Origin: Clostridia bacterium
GTDB taxonomy: Bacteria > Bacillota > Clostridia > Christensenellales > HGM11417
Reading direction: 5' to 3'
Length of the DNA stretch: 16,991 nucleotides
Assembly (NCBI GenBank): GCA_017407365.1
Contig: JAFQWR010000227.1
Span: 1 to 16,991, forward strand
Positions 6,280 through 13,910 of the stretch are shown here, in pieces (within the stretch, counting starts at the first letter, position 1; every line of letters starts with the position of its first letter). A program made the position numbers and the translations under genes. The notes beneath the pieces are model-generated. The model searched no databases. It saw only the letters and a list, made by a program, of their open reading frames with translations, and had not been told where the DNA came from.

Positions 6280-8440
6280 CTTTCTCCTCCTTCGCTCTTC
6301 TTCTTGCGATGCGTTCGGAAACCGTCCTGGGCATTTCCACCTTGGGTGCATCGGGATGCAGCAGCCACGTTGCGGCGTAATGCGTATCGCTCACCTTGAA
6401 CATGGGGGGCTGAAGCTCAAAATCGATTTCCATAGCATATTTGTTGCGCTCCGCAAAGGCATCGCCAATGGGAGGATAAATCATATTGGGAGGGGTACCG
6501 GGAATTGCCTCGAGCTTTTCTTTGGTGTCGAGGTCGGGCATAGAGGAAAGCAACGCCCAGGTGTACGGATGACGGGGATCGTAGAACACATCGTCACTCG
6601 TGCCGTATTCCACAATTTTACCTGCGTACATAACGGCAATACGGTCTGCCATATTTGCCACCACGCCAAGATCGTGCGTAATGAAGATAACCGTTAAATT
6701 ACGCTCCTTCTTCAAGCGGTTGATCAGCTCTAAGATCTGTGCCTGAATGGTAACGTCGAGTGCGGTGGTGGGCTCGTCGCAGATCAGAATATCGGGGTTA
6801 GCCGCAAGCGCAATTGCAATTACGATACGCTGACGCATACCGCCCGAAAACTCAAAGGGATATTGGTTGTAGCGGATGCGGGGCTCGGGGATACCTACCT
6901 CCTCCAACAGCTTGAGCGCGCGCGCCTTTGCAATCGCCTTGGTTACACGGTATACGTAGGCGGAAGCCTGCTCCTTGAGGTAATCGATGATTTCGATTGC
7001 CTTTGCAGAAAGATCGTAGCTGCTCTCTGCCTCCTGCTCTGCCGTATATTTTTCTTTCAGGCGGCTGAGAACGGAAACGATGTCTGCCTTTGCAAGCGCA
7101 AGATCCACCAGCACGGGAGGCACAAGCTTCCACGTAACCGTTTTGCCCTTGGCAACAAGCGCATCTCTTTTTGCCTTTTGCTTGTCGTATTCTGCCTGAT
7201 TTTTGGGGTTCTGCTTCACGCCTGCAAAATACTTTTCCACAGCGGCGGAAAGCGCATTCGGGAAGGTGTATTGCAGGCTGTCCTTATGCACCTCTAAGGG
7301 GTCGATTGCCTCTTTGACTGCCTGAGAAAGCTTTGCGCAAAGCGCCTTGCTTTCTGCCTCGGTAATCTCTCCCGAAAAATAGGAGATGGCTTGCTCCAGC
7401 TGCACGATAACAGCCCTTTTTGCCTCTTGCGAGCGTTGATGCGAATAGGCTACGCCCTTCTTTACGTCGGAAAGGAATTCCTCCATAAAATCCTGCATCA
7501 AAAAGTTATAGGCAAGCTCGTTCAGCTCGTCCACCGAATAGCCGGAAACGTCCGCCTCGGGGTTTTTCATCAGATAGTAGCCCAGACGGAAATAGTTGGG
7601 CTTTTGCTTTTTGACGGACTCTTGCAGCACGGCAAGAATTTCTGCGGTAGCGGATACTGCCTCGGCAGGGGTATCGTTCTTTTTGCACTTGGGCGCAAGC
7701 GCCTTGATGCGTGCAAGCAGATTCTGATAGCTGCCGTCCGCATCCGCAACCACCGATTCGTGCAGTGCCGCCTTTGCCTTGGCACAGATATCCATCATAT
7801 GACGGGTAGCGTCGAAGCCCTTCTTTTTCTTTTCCACGAAGAAGAGCATTTCCTCTGCCTTACCGATTGCCTCGATTGCGCTTTCGTATGCGGCATTGTA
7901 TGCGCTTTCCAGCTTGGTGCCGTTGATATTGAAGTCGTCGAAGATTTTGATCTTCTGCTTGTTGCGCACCTTTACCGCATCTGCATCCGCACCCGTGGCG
8001 GTTACTGCGTCGATGCAGTCATTCAGCGTTTTTAATACGGAGTTGAAGGATCTTCTTGCGTTGCGCTGGCTCGCCTTGCCCTTTAATATCATTGCCTCGG
8101 TGAGCTGCTTACCCACCTTCATGATGGGGTTTAAGCTGGACATCGGGTCCTGGAAGATCATGGCGATTTTGTCGCCGCGCAGCTTGTGGAAATCCTCCTC
8201 GGTGATTTTGAGAAGATCCTGACCGTCGTACAGAATTTCGCCACCCTCTACAATGCCGTTGCCTGCCAGAATGCCCATAATGGCACGGCTGGTAACCGAT
8301 TTGCCCGAGCCCGATTCGCCTACGATGGCAAGCGTTTCGCCCTCGGCAAGATCGAACGACACGTCACGCACCGCCTTGACGGTGCCACCCTGCGTACGGA
8401 AGGAGATGACTAAGTTTTTAACCTCTAATTTGGTTGCCAT
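6272..8440 (-). CDS. oppD: Oligopeptide ABC transporter ATP-binding protein OppD with large insertion
   Basis: This is the second ATPase of the importer. It has 722 residues, about twice the usual 330-350. Seen: Walker A GESGSGKS (41-48), Q-loop FQDPMSSLNP (96-105), signature FSGGMRQR (531-538), Walker B ILICDEP (551-557), D-loop TALD (559-562), the H-loop His589, and the peptide-transporter C-terminal region GTPPNMIYPP (648-657). Residues of about 125-503 are extra. They are mostly predicted helical, with many Lys, Ala and Glu, and replace the short linker that normally joins the Q-loop and the LLEEVGIP helix (511-518). The C-terminal cysteines that bind an Fe-S cluster in some OppD/DppD proteins are replaced by Asp660, Asn666, Asp673 and Thr691. 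The start is ATG 8440, with GGAGGAGGG upstream and only one base after the oppC stop. Confidence 0.94.
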   Translation of the reverse strand: MATKLEVKNLVISFRTQGGTVKAVRDVSFDLAEGETLAIVGESGSGKSVTSRAIMGILAGNGIVEGGEILYDGQDLLKITEEDFHKLRGDKIAMIFQDPMSSLNPIMKVGKQLTEAMILKGKASQRNARRSFNSVLKTLNDCIDAVTATGADADAVKVRNKQKIKIFDDFNINGTKLESAYNAAYESAIEAIGKAEEMLFFVEKKKKGFDATRHMMDICAKAKAALHESVVADADGSYQNLLARIKALAPKCKKNDTPAEAVSATAEILAVLQESVKKQKPNYFRLGYYLMKNPEADVSGYSVDELNELAYNFLMQDFMEEFLSDVKKGVAYSHQRSQEAKRAVIVQLEQAISYFSGEITEAESKALCAKLSQAVKEAIDPLEVHKDSLQYTFPNALSAAVEKYFAGVKQNPKNQAEYDKQKAKRDALVAKGKTVTWKLVPPVLVDLALAKADIVSVLSRLKEKYTAEQEAESSYDLSAKAIEIIDYLKEQASAYVYRVTKAIAKARALKLLEEVGIPEPRIRYNQYPFEFSGGMRQRIVIAIALAANPDILICDEPTTALDVTIQAQILELINRLKKERNLTVIFITHDLGVVANMADRIAVMYAGKIVEYGTSDDVFYDPRHPYTWALLSSMPDLDTKEKLEAIPGTPPNMIYPPIGDAFAERNKYAMEIDFELQPPMFKVSDTHYAATWLLHPDAPKVEMPRTVSERIARRRAKEEKDV

Positions 8441-8441
8441 A

Positions 8442-9998
8442 TTAACCCTCCTCCGAGCCACGCAGCGACGGATTGAACGCATCGCGCAGACCGTTACCGA
8501 ACAGATTGAACGAAATCATCAGTAAGCTGAAAAATACTGCGGGGTATAAAACGATGTGCGGATACGAGCTGATGCACGCCTGACCGGCAGAAAGCAGAGA
8601 GCCTACCGAGCTCATCGTGCCCGTATCAAGGTTGACGATGCCAAGATAGGTGAGCGAGGTTTCGCTGAGCATAACGCCGGGAATTACCAGCACCGAGCCC
8701 GTAATCAGCGTGCCCAGCGCATTGGGGAAGATATGCTTGAACATCAGTCGGGCGTCTGTTGCACCCAGCGTGCGTGCCGCAAGCACGTATTCTCTGTTTT
8801 TGTAGCGGTAGAACTGCATACGCACGGTGCTTGCCGTGCCAATCCAGCCGGTCAGCACAAAGGCAAATATCAGCGAGCCTACCACGCCCACGTCGTCCTT
8901 TAAGTGCATCTGGAAGAGTACGGTGACGACCGTGAAGGGAATACCGCTTAAAATATCGCTGAAGCGCTCCATGGCAAGGTCGATGACGCCGCCGTAGAAG
9001 CCCTCGATGGCACCGTAGATGGCGCCGATCAGCAGGTTGATGGTTGCAATGCAGATAGCCAGAATAAAGCTGAAGCGTGCGCCCGAGGCAAGACGGGTCA
9101 AAAGATCGTAGCCCGCATCGGTGGTGCCAAGCGCAAAGCAGGGCTCAATGCCGTATTTGTAGATGAAGTAGTTGTATGCGTTGATGCGGCACTCGTAGCT
9201 GAACGAGCCGGGCTTACCCGTGCGGTTTGCGTAAGCATAGCTGCCGTCGTCACCCGCAATGCGCAGGCTGTTGTAATCGTCTGCAAGATTGGTTTTATAC
9301 GCAGGCTGCAACGTTTTGCCGTCTGCCGCGTAGATGGGCGCGCCGCTGAGCTTGCACTTATACCAGATGGTGATGTCGCCGTTGTTGTTCTTCTGGGCGG
9401 GGTCTACCACGGGGAAAAGCACCTGAATGTTGTTTTCCTGCTGCCACGCCTGAATTTTTTCGTATTCGGGGCCGGTGACGGTTTTGGTGATGAAGGCGTT
9501 GGAGCGGTAGGAATCCACTCTTACCTCGTGCATTACGGTGGTGCCGTCAAACTTTTCCTCCACGATTTCGCGGAAGTATTTGGTGATGACGGGTGCGCCC
9601 GTTTCCTGCTCGATTGCCTTATAGCGCACGTAGTTGTTGTTGTTGATCTGCTTTTTCTGCGTACCGTCCCAGAAGCCCGTGCCCTCGAAGAGCGCTACCT
9701 TGGGAAGCAGGTACTGATAGAATTTTGCATCGGTATCCGCCGCCTCGCCCTTGGCGGTATCGCGGGAATACGCATCGATGAAGTTGGTGTTGCAGGCAAT
9801 GGGCACGATGATGGCATACAGCAGCAAAAGGCCGATGATAACGGCAGCCACCACAGACGCCTTGTTGCGTGCAAAGCGGCGGAAGGCATCCTTAAAATAG
9901 CCCACGGGCTTGGTTTCGGGTGCTTTATCCTTCAGGCTCTTGCCCTCTTGCGTAAAGCGGAAGGATTCCTTTGTGATCTGATATTCTTTCTTTTCCAT
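8442..9998 (-). CDS. oppC: Oligopeptide ABC transporter permease OppC with large external domain
   Basis: This is the second membrane subunit of the peptide importer. It has 518 residues against about 300 normally. Seen: a cytoplasmic N-tail, membrane helix 1 (about 47-68), then about 215 residues (71-287) with no membrane helix, then LGTTDAGYDLLTRLASGAR (289-307), which corresponds to the family motif LGTDxxGRDxxSRxxxGxR. Five further membrane helices and the EAA loop follow (EYVLAARTLGATDA, 403-416, to HIFPNA, 422-427), which contacts the ATPases. The family topology places the extra segment outside the membrane, facing the binding protein. It holds two cysteines (215 and 270). In the family motif Arg is replaced by Tyr297. 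The start is ATG 9998, with a G-rich stretch about 10 bases upstream. The oppB stop ends two bases before this start. Confidence 0.93.
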   Translation of the reverse strand: MEKKEYQITKESFRFTQEGKSLKDKAPETKPVGYFKDAFRRFARNKASVVAAVIIGLLLLYAIIVPIACNTNFIDAYSRDTAKGEAADTDAKFYQYLLPKVALFEGTGFWDGTQKKQINNNNYVRYKAIEQETGAPVITKYFREIVEEKFDGTTVMHEVRVDSYRSNAFITKTVTGPEYEKIQAWQQENNIQVLFPVVDPAQKNNNGDITIWYKCKLSGAPIYAADGKTLQPAYKTNLADDYNSLRIAGDDGSYAYANRTGKPGSFSYECRINAYNYFIYKYGIEPCFALGTTDAGYDLLTRLASGARFSFILAICIATINLLIGAIYGAIEGFYGGVIDLAMERFSDILSGIPFTVVTVLFQMHLKDDVGVVGSLIFAFVLTGWIGTASTVRMQFYRYKNREYVLAARTLGATDARLMFKHIFPNALGTLITGSVLVIPGVMLSETSLTYLGIVNLDTGTMSSVGSLLSAGQACISSYPHIVLYPAVFFSLLMISFNLFGNGLRDAFNPSLRGSEEG

Positions 9999-10000
9999 CG

Positions 10001-10957
10001 TTATTTCGCCCCCATTCTGATTCTGGGATCGATAAAGCTGTAGCTGATATCGACCAAAATGCCTGCAAACAGACCGATAAAGGTATAGAAGGCGGAAAGC
10101 AGCATAAAGAAGTTGTAATCGGGCGGAATTGCCTTGATTGCACCCAGATACAGCTTACCAACGCCTGAAATGCCGAAAATGGACTCGATGATGAGCGAGC
10201 CGGAAAGGATACCGATGAATTCACCGATAATCATGGGGAAGATGGGCACCATGGCGTTGCGGAGCGCGTGGCGCACGGTAGCCTGCCCACGGGTTAAGCC
10301 CTTGGTGCGTGCAAGAAGCATAAACTCACTGGTCAAAACCTCCGTCAGCTCTGCACGTGTATATCTCGTAAGACCGGCAATGGTGGGAAGCGCAAGCGCA
10401 ATGACGGCAGGCGCAAGCTGCACGAACATTTTCCACGAAAAAACCGGCACATTATAATCTTCTACAATAATATTGAACCAGCCGAATTTATAGCAAAGGA
10501 AATACTGAATTAAAAATGCATAAATAAAGCTGGGCACAGAAACAAGCGCCATAACCCCTGTGGAGATGACGTGATCCTGCCATTTATTCTTTTTTAAGGC
10601 GGCGTAAATGCCAAGCAGCAGACCGATGGGCACGCTGAAAAGCATGGAATACAGATTTACCGTGATGGTGTAGGGAAGCTTTTCCACAAAGGTATCCCAT
10701 ACGTCCGACATCGGATAAAGCGTTTCGGACATACCCCAATTGCCGCGGAGGGCGTGCTTGATGAACAGATAGAACTGCACCATCAGAGGCTTACCGTAGC
10801 CAAGCTGCTCACGGCGCTGTTCGATGAGCGCCTGGTCCTTACCGAACTGCTGAGCAGGAAGGGAGGGCAGGAGCTTAACCAGCACGAAGCAAAAGGTCAT
10901 AATAACGAAAAACACGAATAGCATCAACGCAATTCGCTTCAGTACGTATTTTAACAT
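10001..10957 (-). CDS. oppB: Oligopeptide ABC transporter permease OppB
   Basis: This is the first membrane subunit of the importer. Its 318 residues are the normal family length, making it the only Opp subunit here without an added domain. Seen: N-terminal LKYVLKRIALMLFVFFVIMTFCFVL as membrane helix 1, the family block YGKPLMVQFYLFI, about six membrane helices, and the EAA loop EFMLLARTKGLTRGQ with HALRNAM, followed by the conserved end DISYSFIDPRIRMG. The ATG at 10957 was chosen because GGGTGA lies four bases upstream and the family N-terminus begins there; an upstream TTG at 10999 lies inside a hairpin. It follows oppA by 73 bases containing that hairpin. Confidence 0.96.
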   Translation of the reverse strand: MLKYVLKRIALMLFVFFVIMTFCFVLVKLLPSLPAQQFGKDQALIEQRREQLGYGKPLMVQFYLFIKHALRGNWGMSETLYPMSDVWDTFVEKLPYTITVNLYSMLFSVPIGLLLGIYAALKKNKWQDHVISTGVMALVSVPSFIYAFLIQYFLCYKFGWFNIIVEDYNVPVFSWKMFVQLAPAVIALALPTIAGLTRYTRAELTEVLTSEFMLLARTKGLTRGQATVRHALRNAMVPIFPMIIGEFIGILSGSLIIESIFGISGVGKLYLGAIKAIPPDYNFFMLLSAFYTFIGLFAGILVDISYSFIDPRIRMGAK

Positions 10958-10981
10958 ATCGTCACCCGTAATATAACAGCA

Positions 10982-11012
10982 GAATAAGCACCGAATCAAT
11001 CGGTGCTTATTC
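10982..11012 (-). other. Intercistronic hairpin between oppA and oppB
   Basis: A perfect 13-bp stem (10982-10994 and 11000-11012) with a 5-nt loop lies between the oppA stop (11031) and the oppB start (10957). On the minus strand it is followed by TGCTGTTATATT rather than a clean U-run, so it is a poor terminator. In binding-protein transporter operons such hairpins often slow 3' decay or partly stop transcription, giving more binding protein than permease. That role is inferred here. Confidence 0.75.
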
Positions 11013-11030
11013 CGCCCTTTTCGTAAAACG

Positions 11031-13514
11031 TTATTCGCTTACAGCGTAATTCAGAGAACCGCCCTGCGATTTCACGTATTCTTTCCATTCAGCGTCGTCC
11101 ATATAGTACGTCATGTACTTGACGCCGCCACGGCCTACACCAAAGATATACTCTTCGGTATAGTACTTGATCTGCATACCCTTTAATGCCGCGCTGTTAT
11201 CCAGCAGCATGGGGATCATGTTGTACTGCTCCAATACGATCTGCTCGATGGCTGCAAGAACCTTCAGACGAACGTTCATATCGGCATTGGTGCCTGCGGA
11301 GAATACAACCGATTCACCAACGGCGCCGTCTTCCTTAACCTCTTTCAGGGTGATTTCTTCACCTGCAAGAGCCTCCGTCCAATCCCATACGCTTGCCGAA
11401 TATTTCTTGCCATCCAGCTCGATGGTCAGCATTTCCTTGGAGGTATCCCAAGCGAGATCGTACTGATATTCAGCATCGGTGTAAGCGCCGATTAAGCCGT
11501 AGGGATCGAGCGCGCTGCCCGTCCAGCCTACGCCGAACAGCATATCAACCGTGTTTGCTCTGAGTGCATCAGCGAAGCCGTTGCCGAGGTCGTTGCTGTT
11601 TTCGAAGGTGATCTTGCCCTCGAGCTTGGTGCCCTTAGCTGCTTCGATGAAGGTGTTCTTTAAGAACTCAGCGCCCTGAGAATAGTAAGCTGCGCCGGAA
11701 GCGGGGATACCGATGGTGATTTTAACAACGTCGTCCTCGTCCATTAAGCCCTGTGCAATTGCTTTGTCGTAAGCGGCATTGAACAGCTCTTTAGCTGCAG
11801 CGGGATCGTAACCGGTGATGGATGCGATTGCATCGTCGATGGTTGCATACGTTTTGCCCTCGCCGATTTCATCTGCAAGGCCCCAGAAGGAAACGATTGC
11901 CTGCTTTGCCTCATCGGTGGTGCGGTAGGCTTCGCCCGTTTCGGGGTTGGATACGATGATGTTGCCGTACAGTGCCTTTGCAACGCCGCCTAAGGGGTCA
12001 ACTGCAAGTGCGAATGCTGCTCTGTCTAATGCGAAGCAGAATGCCTGACGGAACTCTTTGATGGTGATGATGGTTTTGTTGAACTTGGAGGAAGAGGTGC
12101 TGCCTGCATTTGCAAGATCTTCTGCAGCCTTTAAGCCTTCCATATCGGGGTTGAACGCGAGGAACCAGGTGGAGTCACCCTCGGTCATATAGGTGTACTT
12201 ACTGGACTGATACTCGTCCATATCGTTTGCGGTTAAGCCATAAATATCGAGCTCGCCGCTCTTGAACAGCTGCAGACGGGTTTCGTCCTTTTCAACGTAA
12301 CGGATGTTAATGTTGGTGGTCATATAGGTATCGTCCGTCATTAAGAACCAATCGTCATTACGCTCAAAGGTGATAACGGTGTCCTTCATGAAGCTGGTGA
12401 GCTTGTAGGGGCCGTAGCCAACGTAGAGCTCAGCCTTGGTGCCGTAGGTGTTGGTGTAAACGCCATCCTTAACCGATTCGCAAGCATCGTAGGTGGGGAT
12501 GTGTACCAGCCAGGTGCTGGTGAGGGAGTAGTGCAGATAGAAGCCGGAGAGCGATTTCTCTAAGAAGATATAGAGGTTGCCGTCCTCGTCCTGATCGATA
12601 CCAACGTCGTTGAAGTCTACCTCTGCCCAGGTCTTTTCAGCATAGAAGAAGTCGAGCTCCTCGTCGGGCATGGTCTTCCACCAGCCGATAATAGCTTCCC
12701 AGACAGCGCTTAAGGTTTCGTCTGCCTTGATCTCGGCAAGGGTCTTACCCTCCATAGCCTCGATGGTTGCAAGCTCAAAGCCGAGCATAGCTGCCATATA
12801 CGCCTGGGTATCCTCTAAGCCGTAGCCTGCGTCTACAAAGCCGAATGCCTTACGGAAGTTGTTGTCGATAGCCTTTTCCTCTTCGGTGCCTGCATCCGTT
12901 ACATAGGAGCCAAAGCCGAAGATCAGTTTTGCATCGTTTGCTTCGCTGTAGGTATCGTATACGTCTCTCGCGGAGTAAACACCCTTCTGACCTTGATACA
13001 GATAGTTCTTAGCGTTGTAGAGCACCATGTTGCCCTGATATACCGAGTCTGCACGGTAGTTCTGAGCAACGGGGTTCAAAAGACGTTTTAAAGACTCTAC
13101 GTAATCGTTTGCGGTGATGGGATCGCCGTTATCAAAGCAAGCTCTTTCATCAAGAACGATCTTGTACGCCTTGCCCGTTTCACCCTCTTTGATGCCGTAC
13201 TTGCCGACATACTGCTCGGTTACGTCGATGGGGAATTCCTTGGCAAGCTGGGGAACGAGCTTGTAGCCGTCCTTTGCATCGTTGTAATCAAAGCCGTAGA
13301 AGCCAACGGCGGTGTAATCCATAACCGTTGCATCCGTGTTGGTCTGATATACGTGGGGATTCCAGTTCGTGGGGAAGCTGGCCATCGACGTATTATAGGT
13401 GTATTTGCCTACGCCGCTGTTGGGTCCTTCATTATCTCCACAAGCACTCAGCGTGAAAACGCTGACGAGCAGAACGATCAGAGCCGCAACAAATAATGTT
13501 GTTCTTCTTTTCAT
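11031..13514 (-). CDS. oppA: Oligopeptide-binding lipoprotein OppA (enlarged)
   Basis: This is the substrate-binding subunit, anchored as a lipoprotein on the outer face of the membrane. The N-terminus has a basic start, a hydrophobic stretch and the lipobox LSAC with Cys25. SBP_bac_5-type features follow: LVPQLAKEFP (86-95), KAYKIVLDERACFDNGDPITANDYVESLKRLL (split over 115-146), GYGPYKLTSF (366-375), ITFERNDDWF (381-390) and LQLFKSGELDIY (414-425). Its 827 residues compare with about 540-600 usually. Much of the excess lies around residues 175-318, an acidic stretch with no recognised fold. The start is ATG 13514 with a perfect AAGGAGGT seven bases upstream. It is the first gene of the operon, behind a leader of about 320 nt. 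The peptide specificity cannot be read from sequence. Confidence 0.95.
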   Translation of the reverse strand: MKRRTTLFVAALIVLLVSVFTLSACGDNEGPNSGVGKYTYNTSMASFPTNWNPHVYQTNTDATVMDYTAVGFYGFDYNDAKDGYKLVPQLAKEFPIDVTEQYVGKYGIKEGETGKAYKIVLDERACFDNGDPITANDYVESLKRLLNPVAQNYRADSVYQGNMVLYNAKNYLYQGQKGVYSARDVYDTYSEANDAKLIFGFGSYVTDAGTEEEKAIDNNFRKAFGFVDAGYGLEDTQAYMAAMLGFELATIEAMEGKTLAEIKADETLSAVWEAIIGWWKTMPDEELDFFYAEKTWAEVDFNDVGIDQDEDGNLYIFLEKSLSGFYLHYSLTSTWLVHIPTYDACESVKDGVYTNTYGTKAELYVGYGPYKLTSFMKDTVITFERNDDWFLMTDDTYMTTNINIRYVEKDETRLQLFKSGELDIYGLTANDMDEYQSSKYTYMTEGDSTWFLAFNPDMEGLKAAEDLANAGSTSSSKFNKTIITIKEFRQAFCFALDRAAFALAVDPLGGVAKALYGNIIVSNPETGEAYRTTDEAKQAIVSFWGLADEIGEGKTYATIDDAIASITGYDPAAAKELFNAAYDKAIAQGLMDEDDVVKITIGIPASGAAYYSQGAEFLKNTFIEAAKGTKLEGKITFENSNDLGNGFADALRANTVDMLFGVGWTGSALDPYGLIGAYTDAEYQYDLAWDTSKEMLTIELDGKKYSASVWDWTEALAGEEITLKEVKEDGAVGESVVFSAGTNADMNVRLKVLAAIEQIVLEQYNMIPMLLDNSAALKGMQIKYYTEEYIFGVGRGGVKYMTYYMDDAEWKEYVKSQGGSLNYAVSE

Positions 13515-13621
13515 TGTTTTACCTCCTTACAATGAAATTAAAAAATTTTCCGCCGACATACCGTCAGAAGTAAACCAAATAAAACGGATACACCCGTAGT
13601 GTTTGCAAAAGGCTACCGTAC

Positions 13622-13780
13622 TATACAATGTAAGGCGCAATAGCCGCAGGAAGTATCAGTATTGTATCAATCAAAGGCCGCTTTGTGCACTCTTTTTTTT
13701 CCGAAGAAAGGGAGCACAAGGAGGTCTTTTTTTTATTTACCGCCCTTATCTCCACGAAAAACTACATCTTACATTGTATA
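13622..13780. repeat. Inverted-repeat-bounded element in the oppA leader (MITE-like?)
   Basis: A perfect 13-bp inverted repeat, TATACAATGTAAG (13622-13634) and CTTACATTGTATA (13768-13780), encloses 133 bases with a central hairpin and no coding capacity. Read as TACAATGTAAG ends flanked by TA on each side, it would fit a short non-autonomous element with a TA target duplication, as in IS630/Tc1-mariner relatives. It could equally be the base of a long-range RNA stem in the leader. The repeat is seen; both interpretations are inference. Confidence 0.5.
13676..13734 (+). terminator. Strong hairpin followed by eight T on the plus strand, inside the oppA leader
   Basis: Arms 13676-13688 and 13714-13726 pair over 13 positions (one mismatch, two G-U pairs), with further pairing of CTCTTT with AAAGGG inside. 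On the plus strand TTTTTTTT follows directly (13727-13734), the form of a rho-independent terminator. On the minus strand, which carries the oppA mRNA, the same DNA gives a hairpin with a UUCG-type tetraloop but only TTTGATT after it. No plus-strand gene that it would end is visible. Confidence 0.55.
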
Positions 13781-13841
13781 TAGCGAAGAAAACAGCGAGA
13801 AATATCTGTAAATAATGCAGTTTTTGTAATTGAGTGTTTTT

Positions 13842-13870
13842 ATTATACTAAATATCCGTGTGCTTGTCAA
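13842..13870 (-). promoter_or_regulatory. Consensus SigA-type promoter of the opp operon
   Basis: Minus strand: a perfect -35 TTGACA (13870-13865), a 17-bp spacer and a perfect -10 TATAAT (13847-13842). This is the best promoter in the window and lies about 330 bases upstream of oppA. Confidence 0.92.
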
Positions 13871-13910
13871 CTCAAAACGGGCAATTTAGACTTAAGAAAA
13901 CCTTATACCC

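Larger units (their letters stand above)
13515..13841 (-). other. Long (about 320-nt) untranslated leader of the opp operon
   Basis: The stretch between the consensus promoter and the oppA start contains no convincing gene. A 70-codon plus-strand frame (13603-13815) has no ribosome-binding site and no recognisable product. The leader contains the inverted-repeat element at 13622-13780 and its central hairpin, and ends in the strong oppA Shine-Dalgarno sequence. I found no T-box motif and no riboswitch class that I recognise. Confidence 0.6.

Noticed and set aside
7391..8035. 214-codon plus-strand open frame opposite the OppD insertion
   Set aside because: It was considered because the insertion is unusual, but the minus-strand frame is continuous with the ATPase motifs on both sides. 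The plus frame has no ribosome-binding site and a Leu/Cys/His-rich shadow composition.
6272..8440. OppD as a fusion or frameshifted pair of genes
   Set aside because: One frame carries Walker A, Q-loop, signature, Walker B and H-loop in the correct order, so it is a single ATPase with an insert rather than two fused genes.
13622..13780. CRISPR repeat or complete insertion sequence
   Set aside because: There are only two repeat arms, in inverted orientation, with no spacer series and no transposase gene.
13515..13841. T-box or known riboswitch in the oppA leader
   Set aside because: No T-box core (AGGGTGGNACCGCG-like) and no class-specific conserved core was found; only hairpins and an inverted repeat.
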